Below the pieces are notes generated by a model. It searched no databases and was not told the origin of the DNA. It saw nothing but the letters and a program-made list of their open reading frames with translations. Below, piece after piece: positions 1 to 7,143 of a stretch of DNA of 24,736 nucleotides. The position numbers and the translations under genes were made by a program. The stretch is from an uncultured Lachnospiraceae bacterium (lineage in GTDB: Bacteria; Bacillota; Clostridia; Lachnospirales; Lachnospiraceae): assembly GCA_902783305.1 (NCBI GenBank), contig CACZQU010000332.1:1-24736 (forward strand), written 5' to 3'. The stretch's first letter is position 1; the number at the start of each line of letters is the position of its first letter.

Positions 1-79
1 GAATAATTCATTTCGTCCTTCAGGACCTCCTGATACAAAAACGTAATAAAATTGAACAGGTTCTTTAAGATTTTCAGGT

Positions 80-85
80 TATAAT
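80..85 (+). promoter_or_regulatory. Probable -10 element for the aldo/keto reductase gene
   Basis: A perfect TATAAT lies 65 bp upstream of the TTG start of the aldo/keto reductase. There is no good -35 at 17 bp; the nearest candidate, TTGAAC at 52-57, is 22 bp away, which is too long. The rest of the 1-149 leader is AT-rich and shows no gene that can be supported. Confidence 0.4.
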
Positions 86-149
86 ATGTCTTTCCATGAG
101 CACTCCAAAAAAACAATACCCGTGCTGGCATTAAAGGAGGAACAGAAGA

Positions 150-1001
150 TTGGATCATGAGATCAGTTTAAACACCGGGACAAGGATGCCGATTCTCGGC
201 CTGGGTGTATATAAGATATCGGAGCAGGAAGCGGAAACGGCTGTTCTCACCGCAATCAGGGAAGGATACCGTCTGATCGATACCGCGCCAGTCTATAAAA
301 ACGAAGAATGGATCGGTAAGGCAATCGAAAAAAGCCCTGTGCCCCGCAGCAAACTGTTTATTACAAGCAAGATCTGGAATACCGCCCAGCGCATGGGGGA
401 TATCGACGGCGCATTGAAGCGGAGCCTTGAGCGGCTGCGGCTGGATTATGTAGACCTGTACCTGATCCACTGGCCGGTTCCGGGCTGTTATCTGGGAACC
501 TACAAGGAAATGGAAAAGCTTCTGAGCTCCGGCAGAACAAAGGCAATCGGGGTAAGCAATTTCGGTATCCATCAGCTGGATGAGTTAAAGAGCATCTCCG
601 GGATCGTCCCGGCTGTCAATCAGATCGAGGTTCATCCTCTGTGCTTTCCCCACCGCCTGATCGAATACTGTCTTTCCAGCAATATCGCTGTCCAGGCTTA
701 CGCTCCCTTAGCCCGGGGCGCTTACCTTGACAATGACATCGTGTGCGTTCTGGCGACGAAATATGCCAGAACACCGGCTCAGATCGGGCTTCGCTGGGCT
801 GTACAGAAAGGCTTTGGCGTAATTCCCAAGTCTTCCCGTCCGGAAAGAATCGCCGTCAACTCTGACCTGTGGAGCTTTGAACTCGAGCCCTCAGAGATGA
901 GCCTGCTGGACCAGCTGAACGAAAATCTCCATACCTCCGGAATGCCGGAGGATCTGAAGGATATTCTGAAATGGGACGACACGGGAATTATCGTGCCATA
1001 A
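150..1001 (+). CDS. Aldo/keto reductase family oxidoreductase
   Basis: A 283-residue NAD(P)H-dependent carbonyl reductase of the aldo/keto reductase superfamily, a cytoplasmic (beta/alpha)8 barrel that reduces aldehydes or ketones to alcohols. The catalytic tetrad is visible: Asp44 and Tyr49 (LIDTAPVYKNE), Lys74 (ITSKIW) and His107 (YLIHWP). The C-terminal half keeps the GVSNFG and IPKSSRPERI segments that bind the cofactor. The start is TTG at 150, chosen because AAAGGAGG (133-140) stands at the correct distance; the next ATG is far inside the conserved N-terminal hairpin. Length is normal for the 2,5-diketo-gluconate reductase-like branch. The physiological substrate cannot be read from sequence. 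It stands alone, is convergent with gpsA, and is followed by a strong hairpin, so it is probably monocistronic. Confidence 0.93.
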   Translation: MDHEISLNTGTRMPILGLGVYKISEQEAETAVLTAIREGYRLIDTAPVYKNEEWIGKAIEKSPVPRSKLFITSKIWNTAQRMGDIDGALKRSLERLRLDYVDLYLIHWPVPGCYLGTYKEMEKLLSSGRTKAIGVSNFGIHQLDELKSISGIVPAVNQIEVHPLCFPHRLIEYCLSSNIAVQAYAPLARGAYLDNDIVCVLATKYARTPAQIGLRWAVQKGFGVIPKSSRPERIAVNSDLWSFELEPSEMSLLDQLNENLHTSGMPEDLKDILKWDDTGIIVP

Positions 1002-1018
1002 CCCTCTGAAACATTGAG

Positions 1019-1068
1019 TCAGCCCCAGATCCTCGTAAATCAACATGGATCTGGGGCTGAAGCTTTCC
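1019..1068 (+). terminator. Hairpin terminator after the aldo/keto reductase
   Basis: A perfect 14-bp stem (1019-1032 pairing with 1047-1060, TCAGCCCCAGATCC and its complement) with a 14-nt loop begins 17 bp after the stop codon. The tract after it (AGCTTTCCTC) has only a short T run, so termination strength is uncertain, but position and stem quality fit a terminator for the rightward gene. Confidence 0.65.
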
Positions 1069-1105
1069 TCTCATCTGTAAACGAAGGTTTATATCTGACC
1101 AGGAT

Positions 1106-1150
1106 AAACGCATCCTCCATAACCCCAACGGGTGAAGGAAGAATGCGTTT
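1106..1150 (-). terminator. Inverted repeat downstream of gpsA, possible terminator
   Basis: AAACGCAT (1106-1113) pairs exactly with ATGCGTTT (1143-1150), and the pairing extends imperfectly inward through a CCTCC/GGAAGAA region. It lies 66 bp beyond the gpsA stop and between two convergent genes. No clear U tract follows on the minus strand (TTTATCC); on the plus strand TTTTCCC follows. It may end leftward transcription of the DUF512-der-plsY-gpsA operon. Confidence 0.35.
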
Positions 1151-1215
1151 TCCCGGATATCTGACATAAATCCTTTTCAGCTGCTCCCGGATCCCGCCGT
1201 TTCAAGGCTTCCGGC

Positions 1216-2223
1216 TCACCAGGGAAGCAGAGGGGTCTCCACCTTGGGATCTCTGATCATCAGATCACGAACAGCATCCCTGGCACTTTTCCCCTCGAAA
1301 AGGATCCTGTTTACTTCAAAGACGATCGGCATTTCCACCTGATACTTGTCAGCAAGCTGTCTGGCGGCTTTGGCGCTGTAAACCCCCTCCACCACCATCT
1401 GTACCTCATCCATTGCTTCTTTCATCGTCTTTCCCTGCCCCATCAGAAAACCGGCTTTCCGGTTCCGGCTGTGAACGCTGGCACAGGTGACGATAAGGTC
1501 GCCGATGCCGGAGAGTCCATAGAAGGTCTCTCTTTTCGCTCCCATCCGGATACCAAGGCGGGTGATCTCGGCAATTCCCCGGGTAATCAAGGCAGCTTTG
1601 GTGTTATCTCCATACCCCAGTCCATCAGCCATACCGGAGGCCAGGGCGATCACGTTTTTCAGCGACCCTCCCAGCTCCACGCCCAGAGTATCCGGAGTCG
1701 TATATACCCGGAAAACAGGGCTGAGGAAGATTTTCTGCAGATACAGCGCCACGTCCTTCTCTTTCGCGCTGATCACACAGGTCGTCGGAATAGCCCGGCT
1801 GACCTCCTCCGCGTGGCTGGGTCCGGAAAGAACCGCCGGACGGCACTGAGGAATTTCCTGGGCAATGATCTGGCTTAACGTCATCAGCGTGGATTCCTCT
1901 ATTCCCTTCGCCACGTCAACGATGATCTGATCCTGGCGGATGAAAGAGGATACTGCCCGGGCAGTGCTCCTGACAAAGGGAGACGGAACCGCCATCACGA
2001 CGATATCCGGTGTGCGAAGCGCTTCCCCGCAGTTTCCGGTAACCGCGATCTCGTCAGGCAGCTCTATACCCGGAAGCTTTCCCGGGCTCCTTCTGGTCTC
2101 GGTTAACATCTTCACTTCATCGGGCAAAGCGGACCAAAGTGTCACCTGGTGGCCATTCGTATGAAGCAGAATGGCGAGCGCCATTCCCCAGCTGCCGGCT
2201 CCCAGTACAGTGATTTCAGCCAT
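1216..2223 (-). CDS. gpsA: Glycerol-3-phosphate dehydrogenase [NAD(P)+]
   Basis: GpsA makes sn-glycerol 3-phosphate from dihydroxyacetone phosphate, the backbone for all membrane phospholipids. The 335-residue cytoplasmic protein opens with a Rossmann fold (VLGAGSWG, residues 7-13), has the conserved VAKGIE segment (Lys106) and the catalytic lysine in GSLKNVIALASG (Lys189), followed by the substrate-binding DNTKAALITRG motif. The start is ATG at 2223 because AAAGGAG sits 7 bp before it; an in-frame ATG at 2247 would add eight residues ahead of the conserved N-terminal strand and has no comparable site. It is the last gene of the leftward operon, 58 bp after plsY. The pairing is functionally coherent because PlsY acylates the product of GpsA. 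Confidence 0.97.
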   Translation of the reverse strand: MAEITVLGAGSWGMALAILLHTNGHQVTLWSALPDEVKMLTETRRSPGKLPGIELPDEIAVTGNCGEALRTPDIVVMAVPSPFVRSTARAVSSFIRQDQIIVDVAKGIEESTLMTLSQIIAQEIPQCRPAVLSGPSHAEEVSRAIPTTCVISAKEKDVALYLQKIFLSPVFRVYTTPDTLGVELGGSLKNVIALASGMADGLGYGDNTKAALITRGIAEITRLGIRMGAKRETFYGLSGIGDLIVTCASVHSRNRKAGFLMGQGKTMKEAMDEVQMVVEGVYSAKAARQLADKYQVEMPIVFEVNRILFEGKSARDAVRDLMIRDPKVETPLLPW

Positions 2224-2281
2224 ATCGGACTCCTTTCCTATGTACATTTCTGCTGTTCAGCCAGGCTGAACCTTCCCGGAT

Positions 2282-2947
2282 TCATTTTTCTTCCTGTCTG
2301 TGCCTGCTGCCCAGATAAGTTTTTCGCTCTGTACCATTCAGCAGTCTCTGGATGTTTCCTCTGTGCTTCCAGATCGTCAGACAGGCCAGCAGCGCCATAA
2401 TCCCATCCATTTCGACGGTATGACGCAGATCCATTCCGTAATACCCTGCCGCGCCAAAAACCGTTACCAGGAGGAAAGCGGCAATATAAGCACAAATTGA
2501 CCCAAGAGAAACATAATGAGTGGTAAAAAGGATGACAAGGAACAACGCAAAGCAGCTAAGCCCGATTCTCCAGTCGACCGCAAGAAACATCCCAAGGGTC
2601 GATGCAATACCCTTTCCTCCCCGGAAATTCATGTAGAACGGATAATTATGGCCAAGAATGCAGCCCGCACCGGTATACATTTCCAGCAGCGGCAAAAGAT
2701 CCCCGGCCCGGGAGGAAAACAGCAGCTTTACTGCCGTTACCGCCAGAAGACATTTGAGGACATCCCCGGCAAGAGCCGCAAGCCCGGCCTTCAGTCCGAA
2801 GGTCCTGAGGGTATTGGTCGTTCCCGCGTTCCCGCTCCCCACATTCCGGATGTCCATATGGTGAAGCTTACCGATAATAAATGACGTCTGAAACAATCCA
2901 AACACATAACCAATCAGGAGGCATAAAAGCCGATAACCAATCATCAT
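2282..2947 (-). CDS. plsY: Acyl-phosphate:glycerol-3-phosphate acyltransferase
   Basis: PlsY is a polytopic membrane enzyme that transfers an acyl group from acyl-phosphate to position 1 of glycerol 3-phosphate, giving lysophosphatidic acid. The 221-residue protein has about five hydrophobic segments and the three family motifs: NVGSGNAGTTNTLRTFG near residues 36-52, GHNYPFYMNFRGGKGIAST in the middle, and the KHRGNIQRLL segment near the C-terminus. Its first ATG overlaps the der stop codon by one base (TAATG), with AAGGAG about 8 bp upstream inside the end of der; a second ATG follows immediately, so the start is uncertain by one codon. The C-terminal tail is a little longer than in the typical protein of about 200 residues. 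It sits directly before gpsA, which supplies its substrate. Confidence 0.96.
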   Translation of the reverse strand: MMIGYRLLCLLIGYVFGLFQTSFIIGKLHHMDIRNVGSGNAGTTNTLRTFGLKAGLAALAGDVLKCLLAVTAVKLLFSSRAGDLLPLLEMYTGAGCILGHNYPFYMNFRGGKGIASTLGMFLAVDWRIGLSCFALFLVILFTTHYVSLGSICAYIAAFLLVTVFGAAGYYGMDLRHTVEMDGIMALLACLTIWKHRGNIQRLLNGTERKTYLGSRHRQEEK

Positions 2948-4272
2948 TATTCTTTCTCCTTGCGTTCACGGATGATAAACTTGAGCGAGGTTCCCCCAAA
3001 TCCAAAGGTATCGCGGATTTTGTTCTCCAGATATCTGGTATACGAGAAATGCATCAGTTTTTTTTCATTGACAAACAGAACAAATGTGGGTGGCTTCACT
3101 GCCACCTGCGTCATATAAAAAATCTTGAGCCTGCGCCCTTTGTCTGAGGGAGGCTGCTGCAAGGCAACGGCTTCTGCAAGGATTTCATTCAGAACTCCTG
3201 TCTGAACTCTCAGGTTCTGGTTCGCGATCACCGTGTCCACGGTCTCGAAGAGCCGGTTTATCCTCTGCCCGGTTTTTGCGGACAGGAAGACGATCTCTGC
3301 ATAGGGCATGAAGGAAAGCACCTGCCGGATTTTTTCGGTGTAACGATAAATCGTCTTGTCATCCTTCTCGACAGCATCCCATTTGTTGACCGCAATTACG
3401 ATTCCTTTTCCCTTCTCATGGGCTATTCCGGCGATACGGGCATCCTGTTCGCTGACACCCTCTGCCGCGTCGATCATGATAACGGCGATATCTGCCCTGT
3501 CTACTGCTGTCACTGTGCGAAGGACAGAATACCGCTCGATCTCTTCTTTGATTTTCGCCTGGCGGCGGAGCCCGGCCGTGTCAATAAAGACATATTCCCT
3601 GCCGTTATAAAGCACCCGGGTATCTACCGCGTCCCGCGTCGTTCCGGCAATGTCGGAAACCAGGAGACGGTTTTCCCCAAGAATCTTATTGATCAGGGAG
3701 GATTTTCCCACATTCGGTTTTCCGACAATGGCGATCCGCGGAAGATCGTCCTCTTCCTCAGAGGGCTCAGGCACAGGGAGCATTCCGGTCAGAATATCCA
3801 GCATGTCTCCCAGACTTTGCATATTGGCAGAGGAGATCGGAACCGGTTCACCGATTCCGAGGTTATAAAATTCATAAACATCCATCTCAAATTTACGGAT
3901 GCTGTCTACCTTGTTCACCACCAGAAGCACCGGTTTCTGGCTTTTGCGGAGCATATCCGCTACTTTGTCATCCGCGTCCACCACTCCCTGACGCACATCC
4001 GTCATAAAAAGAATGACATCCGCCATATCGATGGCCATCATCGCCTGTTCTCTCATCTGGGAAAGGATCACGTCCTTTGCGTCCGGCTCGATTCCTCCGG
4101 TATCGATCAGGGTAAAAGACCGGTCCAGCCAGGTGACATCCGCGTAGATTCTGTCTCTCGTCACCCCCGGGGTATCCTCGACAATGGCAATCCTGCTTCC
4201 CGCAAGAGCATTGAAGAGCGTCGATTTCCCCACGTTAGGCCTTCCTACGATGGCTACCACTGGTTTGCTCAT
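2947..4272 (-). CDS. der: Ribosome-assembly GTPase Der (EngA)
   Basis: Der is an essential GTPase with two GTP-binding domains that acts late in 50S ribosomal subunit assembly. Both domains are complete in this 441-residue protein. Domain 1 has GRPNVGKST (residues 10-18), DTGG (57-60) and NKVD (120-123); domain 2 has GKPNVGKSS (184-192), DTAG (231-234) and NKWD (296-299). An acidic linker (EEEDD, about 172-176) separates them, and a KH-like domain fills the last 90 residues. AAAAAGGAG precedes the ATG at 4272. The first 38 bases overlap the end of the DUF512 gene in another frame, so translation is probably coupled. plsY follows with a one-base overlap. Confidence 0.98.
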   Translation of the reverse strand: MSKPVVAIVGRPNVGKSTLFNALAGSRIAIVEDTPGVTRDRIYADVTWLDRSFTLIDTGGIEPDAKDVILSQMREQAMMAIDMADVILFMTDVRQGVVDADDKVADMLRKSQKPVLLVVNKVDSIRKFEMDVYEFYNLGIGEPVPISSANMQSLGDMLDILTGMLPVPEPSEEEDDLPRIAIVGKPNVGKSSLINKILGENRLLVSDIAGTTRDAVDTRVLYNGREYVFIDTAGLRRQAKIKEEIERYSVLRTVTAVDRADIAVIMIDAAEGVSEQDARIAGIAHEKGKGIVIAVNKWDAVEKDDKTIYRYTEKIRQVLSFMPYAEIVFLSAKTGQRINRLFETVDTVIANQNLRVQTGVLNEILAEAVALQQPPSDKGRRLKIFYMTQVAVKPPTFVLFVNEKKLMHFSYTRYLENKIRDTFGFGGTSLKFIIRERKEKE

Positions 4273-5629
4273 AGCTTTGTCTCCTTTTTCTGTCGGTTTC
4301 CCTCTCTGCCGCCGGTTTCACGCTCAAAGCAGCCTCCAGCAGCCGATCTCCGCCCCGGTCCACTACCCGGACCCGGGTCCCAAGCTCCTGCTCTACGAAA
4401 GATACCGTGATGTCATCCAGAAATACATCCTCCTGGCTTCGAAGCATATTGCAAGGTACAAGCAGCTCCTCGCCCAGATCCTTACCCTTTAACTGAGCAA
4501 TCAGGTCCTGTCCGGTGATCAGTCCGGAAACCGTGATTCTCTCGCCGAAAAACCGGTTTTCAATCCCCTCCACGAAGATCTCTACCCCGGGAAACCGTTC
4601 CCGCATGCGCTCCATCAGCTTTTCGATCACAGGAGCAGCAAGCAGTCCGGTAGCTATGGTTTTGCGGATCTTTCTGTCATCCGCCTTTCTTCCGGCAAGT
4701 GCTTTTGTAAATTCTTCCTCCTGCAGGCGAAGCATCCCGACCCCGTTTTCAAGCTGCGGATATCCGTCATAGGATTCCTCATCCGGCAGAGGTTCCCCCG
4801 CCATCAGATACCATTCGTCGGAGGCGTGAACAAAGTTCAACCCGCTTAGGGCTTTCATCTTCTGCTGCCAGATCCGGACCTGCCGGATCAGCTCCTTCGC
4901 GTCCTGTCTGTCAAACGGTTCAAGAGGATATAGTCCCTCACGGTATTTTGTAAGTCCCACAGGAACAATGGAAAGACTTTTCAGTACCGGAGCATATCCG
5001 GAGAGATCCCGTATGGTTCTCTCCAGCTCCGCCCCGTCATTGATCCCCTTGCAAAGAACGATCTGACCATTCATGGTAATCCCGGCTTCATATAGTCTTC
5101 GGGCAATTTTCAGGGCCCGGCCGGCAAAACGGTTGTGGAGCATCCGGCACCGAAGCTCCGGATTGGTGGTATGAAAGGAAATATTGACCGGCTCCAGATG
5201 AAACCGGATCATCCGTTCCACATCATGATCATGTAAATTGGTCAGCGTAATATAATTGCCCTGGAGAAAGGATAACCGGGAATCATCATCCTTGAAGTAC
5301 AAGGTTTCCCTCATCCCCGGCGGCATCTGGTCAATGAAACAGAATAAGCAGCGGTTGGAGCAGGAGCGGTAATCATCCATCAGTCCGGAAGCGAATTCGA
5401 TGCCGAGATCCTCCTCGTATTCCTTTTCGATCTCCAGCTCCCAGACCTCGCCGTCCGGTTTCTCGATTTCCACAGTAATAAGCTCGTCATTCATCAGATA
5501 ACGATAGTCAAAAACGTCCTCGACCTGCATTCCGTTGATGGTAAGCAGGCTGTCCCCGGCTTCGAGCTCAAGCTCTCCGGCGATACTGCCCTCCAGTACT
5601 CTGGTAATCACATGTTTTTTTTGCGCCAT
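4235..5629 (-). CDS. DUF512 radical SAM-like protein with N-terminal PDZ domain
   Basis: A 464-residue protein of the DUF512 family, whose biochemical role is not established. Residues 1-65 resemble a PDZ-like domain (the EAGDSLLTINGMQVEDV segment). A CxxxCxxC cluster follows at Cys90, Cys94 and Cys97 (SCSNRCLFCFID), the signature that binds the 4Fe-4S cluster in radical SAM enzymes. The middle region (ITLTNLHDHDVERMIRFHL, INGQIVLCKG-like strands) fits the partial TIM barrel, and the C-terminal part is the DUF512 domain. It is first in the operon with der, plsY and gpsA, has its own divergent promoter, and its 3' end overlaps der by 38 bases. The start ATG at 5629 has GGGAG about 10 bp upstream. 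Family placement is by recognition; no substrate can be assigned. Confidence 0.9.
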   Translation of the reverse strand: MAQKKHVITRVLEGSIAGELELEAGDSLLTINGMQVEDVFDYRYLMNDELITVEIEKPDGEVWELEIEKEYEEDLGIEFASGLMDDYRSCSNRCLFCFIDQMPPGMRETLYFKDDDSRLSFLQGNYITLTNLHDHDVERMIRFHLEPVNISFHTTNPELRCRMLHNRFAGRALKIARRLYEAGITMNGQIVLCKGINDGAELERTIRDLSGYAPVLKSLSIVPVGLTKYREGLYPLEPFDRQDAKELIRQVRIWQQKMKALSGLNFVHASDEWYLMAGEPLPDEESYDGYPQLENGVGMLRLQEEEFTKALAGRKADDRKIRKTIATGLLAAPVIEKLMERMRERFPGVEIFVEGIENRFFGERITVSGLITGQDLIAQLKGKDLGEELLVPCNMLRSQEDVFLDDITVSFVEQELGTRVRVVDRGGDRLLEAALSVKPAAERETDRKRRQSYEQTSGSHRRKA

Positions 5630-5727
5630 TCAAGGACAGCTCCCTTCTGTCAGGATTTGTACAGGACAATGCCAGGAAGGAAATGATCCGCCTTCCCGCT
5701 GCCATTGTGCTTCGCCCGGCGTTCCAT

Positions 5728-5739
5728 ACGGTTAACCGT
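5728..5739. promoter_or_regulatory. 12-bp palindrome just inside the DUF512 transcript start
   Basis: ACGGTTAACCGT is a perfect palindrome centred about 17 bp downstream of the DUF512 -10 element. That is a classic position for a repressor operator, but no cognate regulator is visible here, and a single 12-bp palindrome may be chance. Confidence 0.3.
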
Positions 5740-5749
5740 GAACAGTAAC

Positions 5750-5777
5750 ACTATAACATGTTTTCAGGAAAAATCAA
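5750..5777 (-). promoter_or_regulatory. Promoter of the DUF512-der-plsY-gpsA operon
   Basis: Read leftward: TTGATT (-35, 5777-5772), 16-bp spacer, TATAGT (-10, 5755-5750), preceded by TG one base before the -10 (extended -10). Start of transcription is expected near 5743, giving a leader of about 115 nt before the DUF512 ATG. It is back to back with the prs promoter, in a 314-bp spacer (5630-5943) that holds only these control elements. Confidence 0.7.
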
Positions 5778-5788
5778 TTGCAACCTCC

Positions 5789-5817
5789 TTGACGCTCAGG
5801 CGTACTAATGGTATAAG
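5789..5817 (+). promoter_or_regulatory. Strong sigma-A promoter of prs
   Basis: TTGACG (5789-5794), exactly 17 bp, then TATAAG (5812-5817): one mismatch in each box against the vegetative consensus. Transcription should begin near 5824, leaving a leader of about 120 nt before the prs ATG. Confidence 0.85.
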
Positions 5818-5823
5818 TTATAT

Positions 5824-5849
5824 GGGAATCGGATTTTTCCGATGATCCC
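5824..5849 (+). promoter_or_regulatory. Hairpin at the 5' end of the prs mRNA
   Basis: GGGA-ATCGG (5824-5832) can pair with CCGAT-(GA)-TCCC (5839-5849), loop ATTTTT, with a two-base bulge. It coincides with the predicted transcription start, so the mRNA would begin in a stem-loop, an arrangement known to protect 5' ends from decay in Firmicutes. No riboswitch or purine-box pattern was recognised. Confidence 0.4.
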
Positions 5850-5943
5850 GGAAGACGTTATCATCAGGAACCTATGCCAGATTCTGGCGGATCTGCATGG
5901 CTTTTCATCTGTTGTTTACGGAACCGCCTGCAAGGAGGAAAAC

Positions 5944-7113
5944 ATGGCAAACGTAGATTTACTGGCCAAGTCTACCCCATCCGCTCCGATCAAGATTGCC
6001 GCTTTGGAAGGCTGTATCGATCTTGCCCGGGAGGTGGATAAGAAGCTTGTGAAATACAGGAGGCATCTTGTCACCCGCAAAAAATTGGGCAACATCCCTC
6101 AGGGATATTGTGACTCCACCTTTCTGGTTGAGACAGAATGCACAAGATTCGGAACAGGCGAGGGCAAGGGCTATATCAAAGAGTCTGTCCGTGGCTGTGA
6201 TCTTTTCATCATGGTGGACATCACGAATTATAGTCTCACGTATACCGTCTGCGGCAAAACAAATCACATGTCTCCGGACAACCACTTTCAGGATCTGAAA
6301 CGGATCATTTCTGCCGCAATGGGAAAAGCCCACAGGATCAATGTCATTATGCCTTTTCTCTATGAGGGAAGGCAGCACCGGCGCTCCAAAAGAGAGTCTC
6401 TGGACTGCGCGGTCGCGCTGCGGGAGCTGGGGCAGATGGGAGTGTCCAATCTGATTACCTTCGATGCCCATGATCCCCGGGTGCAGAATTCCATTCCGCT
6501 GACCGGTTTTGACAACTATTATCCCACCTACCAGTTTCTCAAGGCACTGGTGAACCATGTTCCTGATTTCCACGTGGACAACGATCATCTCATGATCATC
6601 AGTCCTGACGAGGGAGCAATGTCCCGTGCCGTTTACTTCTCTACCATGCTCGGCGTCGATATGGGTATGTTTTACAAGCGGAGGGACTATTCCACCGTCA
6701 TCGGCGGAAAGAATCCCATTGTCGCCCACGAATTCCTGGGAGACTCCGTGGAGGGGAAAGACGTCGTGATCATTGACGATATGATTTCCTCCGGAGAAAG
6801 CATGCTCGATGTCGCCATGCAGCTCAAAAAGAGAAATGCCGGACGGGTTTTTATCTGCTGCACCTATGGACTTTTTACCGATGGTCTTCAGAAGTTCGAT
6901 GAATATTATGAGAAGGGCTGGATCAATAAGGTCATCACCACCAACCTTAACTACCGGATTCCGGAGCTTCTGACGCGTCCCTATTATATCGAAGCCAATA
7001 TGAGCAAATATCTTGCCAGTATCATCGACATCATCAACCATGACGTTTCGGTGGAGAAGGTCCGCTCCTCCAATGAAAAGATCATGCAGCTGATGAAGCT
7101 CGTCAGGCAATGA
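5944..7113 (+). CDS. prs: Ribose-phosphate pyrophosphokinase (PRPP synthase), long form
   Basis: PRPP synthase transfers pyrophosphate from ATP to ribose 5-phosphate, supplying purine, pyrimidine, histidine, tryptophan and NAD synthesis. Family hallmarks are present: SVRGCDLFIMVDI (residues 81-93), GRQHRRSKRESLD (142-154), LITFDAHDP (170-178), an ISPDEGAMSRA segment, and the PRPP-binding loop VVIIDDMISSGES (274-286). At 389 residues it is about 75 longer than the usual 315-residue enzyme; the extra sequence lies mainly in the first 80 residues and the C-terminal end. The start is ATG at 5944 because AAGGAGG (5932-5938) stands 5 bp before it; the in-frame ATG at 5842 lies inside the 5' hairpin with no ribosome binding site. 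It is convergent with pgeF, 30 bp apart, with no hairpin between them. Confidence 0.92.
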   Translation: MANVDLLAKSTPSAPIKIAALEGCIDLAREVDKKLVKYRRHLVTRKKLGNIPQGYCDSTFLVETECTRFGTGEGKGYIKESVRGCDLFIMVDITNYSLTYTVCGKTNHMSPDNHFQDLKRIISAAMGKAHRINVIMPFLYEGRQHRRSKRESLDCAVALRELGQMGVSNLITFDAHDPRVQNSIPLTGFDNYYPTYQFLKALVNHVPDFHVDNDHLMIISPDEGAMSRAVYFSTMLGVDMGMFYKRRDYSTVIGGKNPIVAHEFLGDSVEGKDVVIIDDMISSGESMLDVAMQLKKRNAGRVFICCTYGLFTDGLQKFDEYYEKGWINKVITTNLNYRIPELLTRPYYIEANMSKYLASIIDIINHDVSVEKVRSSNEKIMQLMKLVRQ

Positions 7114-7143
7114 TTCCTTCCGCCTCACCAGGAAAACACGCGG

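Noticed and set aside
1..12. Divergent gene starting at the left edge on the minus strand
   Set aside because: An ATG at 12-10 is preceded by AAGGA on the minus strand, but only four codons fit before the edge, so nothing about a protein can be shown.
1090..1166. Direct repeats of ATATCTGAC near the gpsA 3' end
   Set aside because: Two copies of a 9-base word in a 200-bp spacer are too short to claim as a repeat element.
3418..4410. 330-codon plus-strand frame opposite der
   Set aside because: Antisense shadow of the conserved Der GTPase; composition is His/Arg/Asp-rich and no start signals are seen. The same reasoning rejects 11977-12849 (opposite map and the OmpA-domain gene) and 16730-17668 (opposite pheT).
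5842..5943. Longer N-terminus for PRPP synthase beginning at 5842
   Set aside because: The extra 34 codons start inside the 5' hairpin with no ribosome binding site, while a strong AAGGAGG site marks the ATG at 5944.
5959..7128. 389-codon open frame on the minus strand opposite prs
   Set aside because: It lies wholly opposite a clearly conserved enzyme, has no ribosome binding site and encodes a His/Ile/Asp-rich sequence with no family resemblance. Codon bias of prs leaves the opposite frame open.
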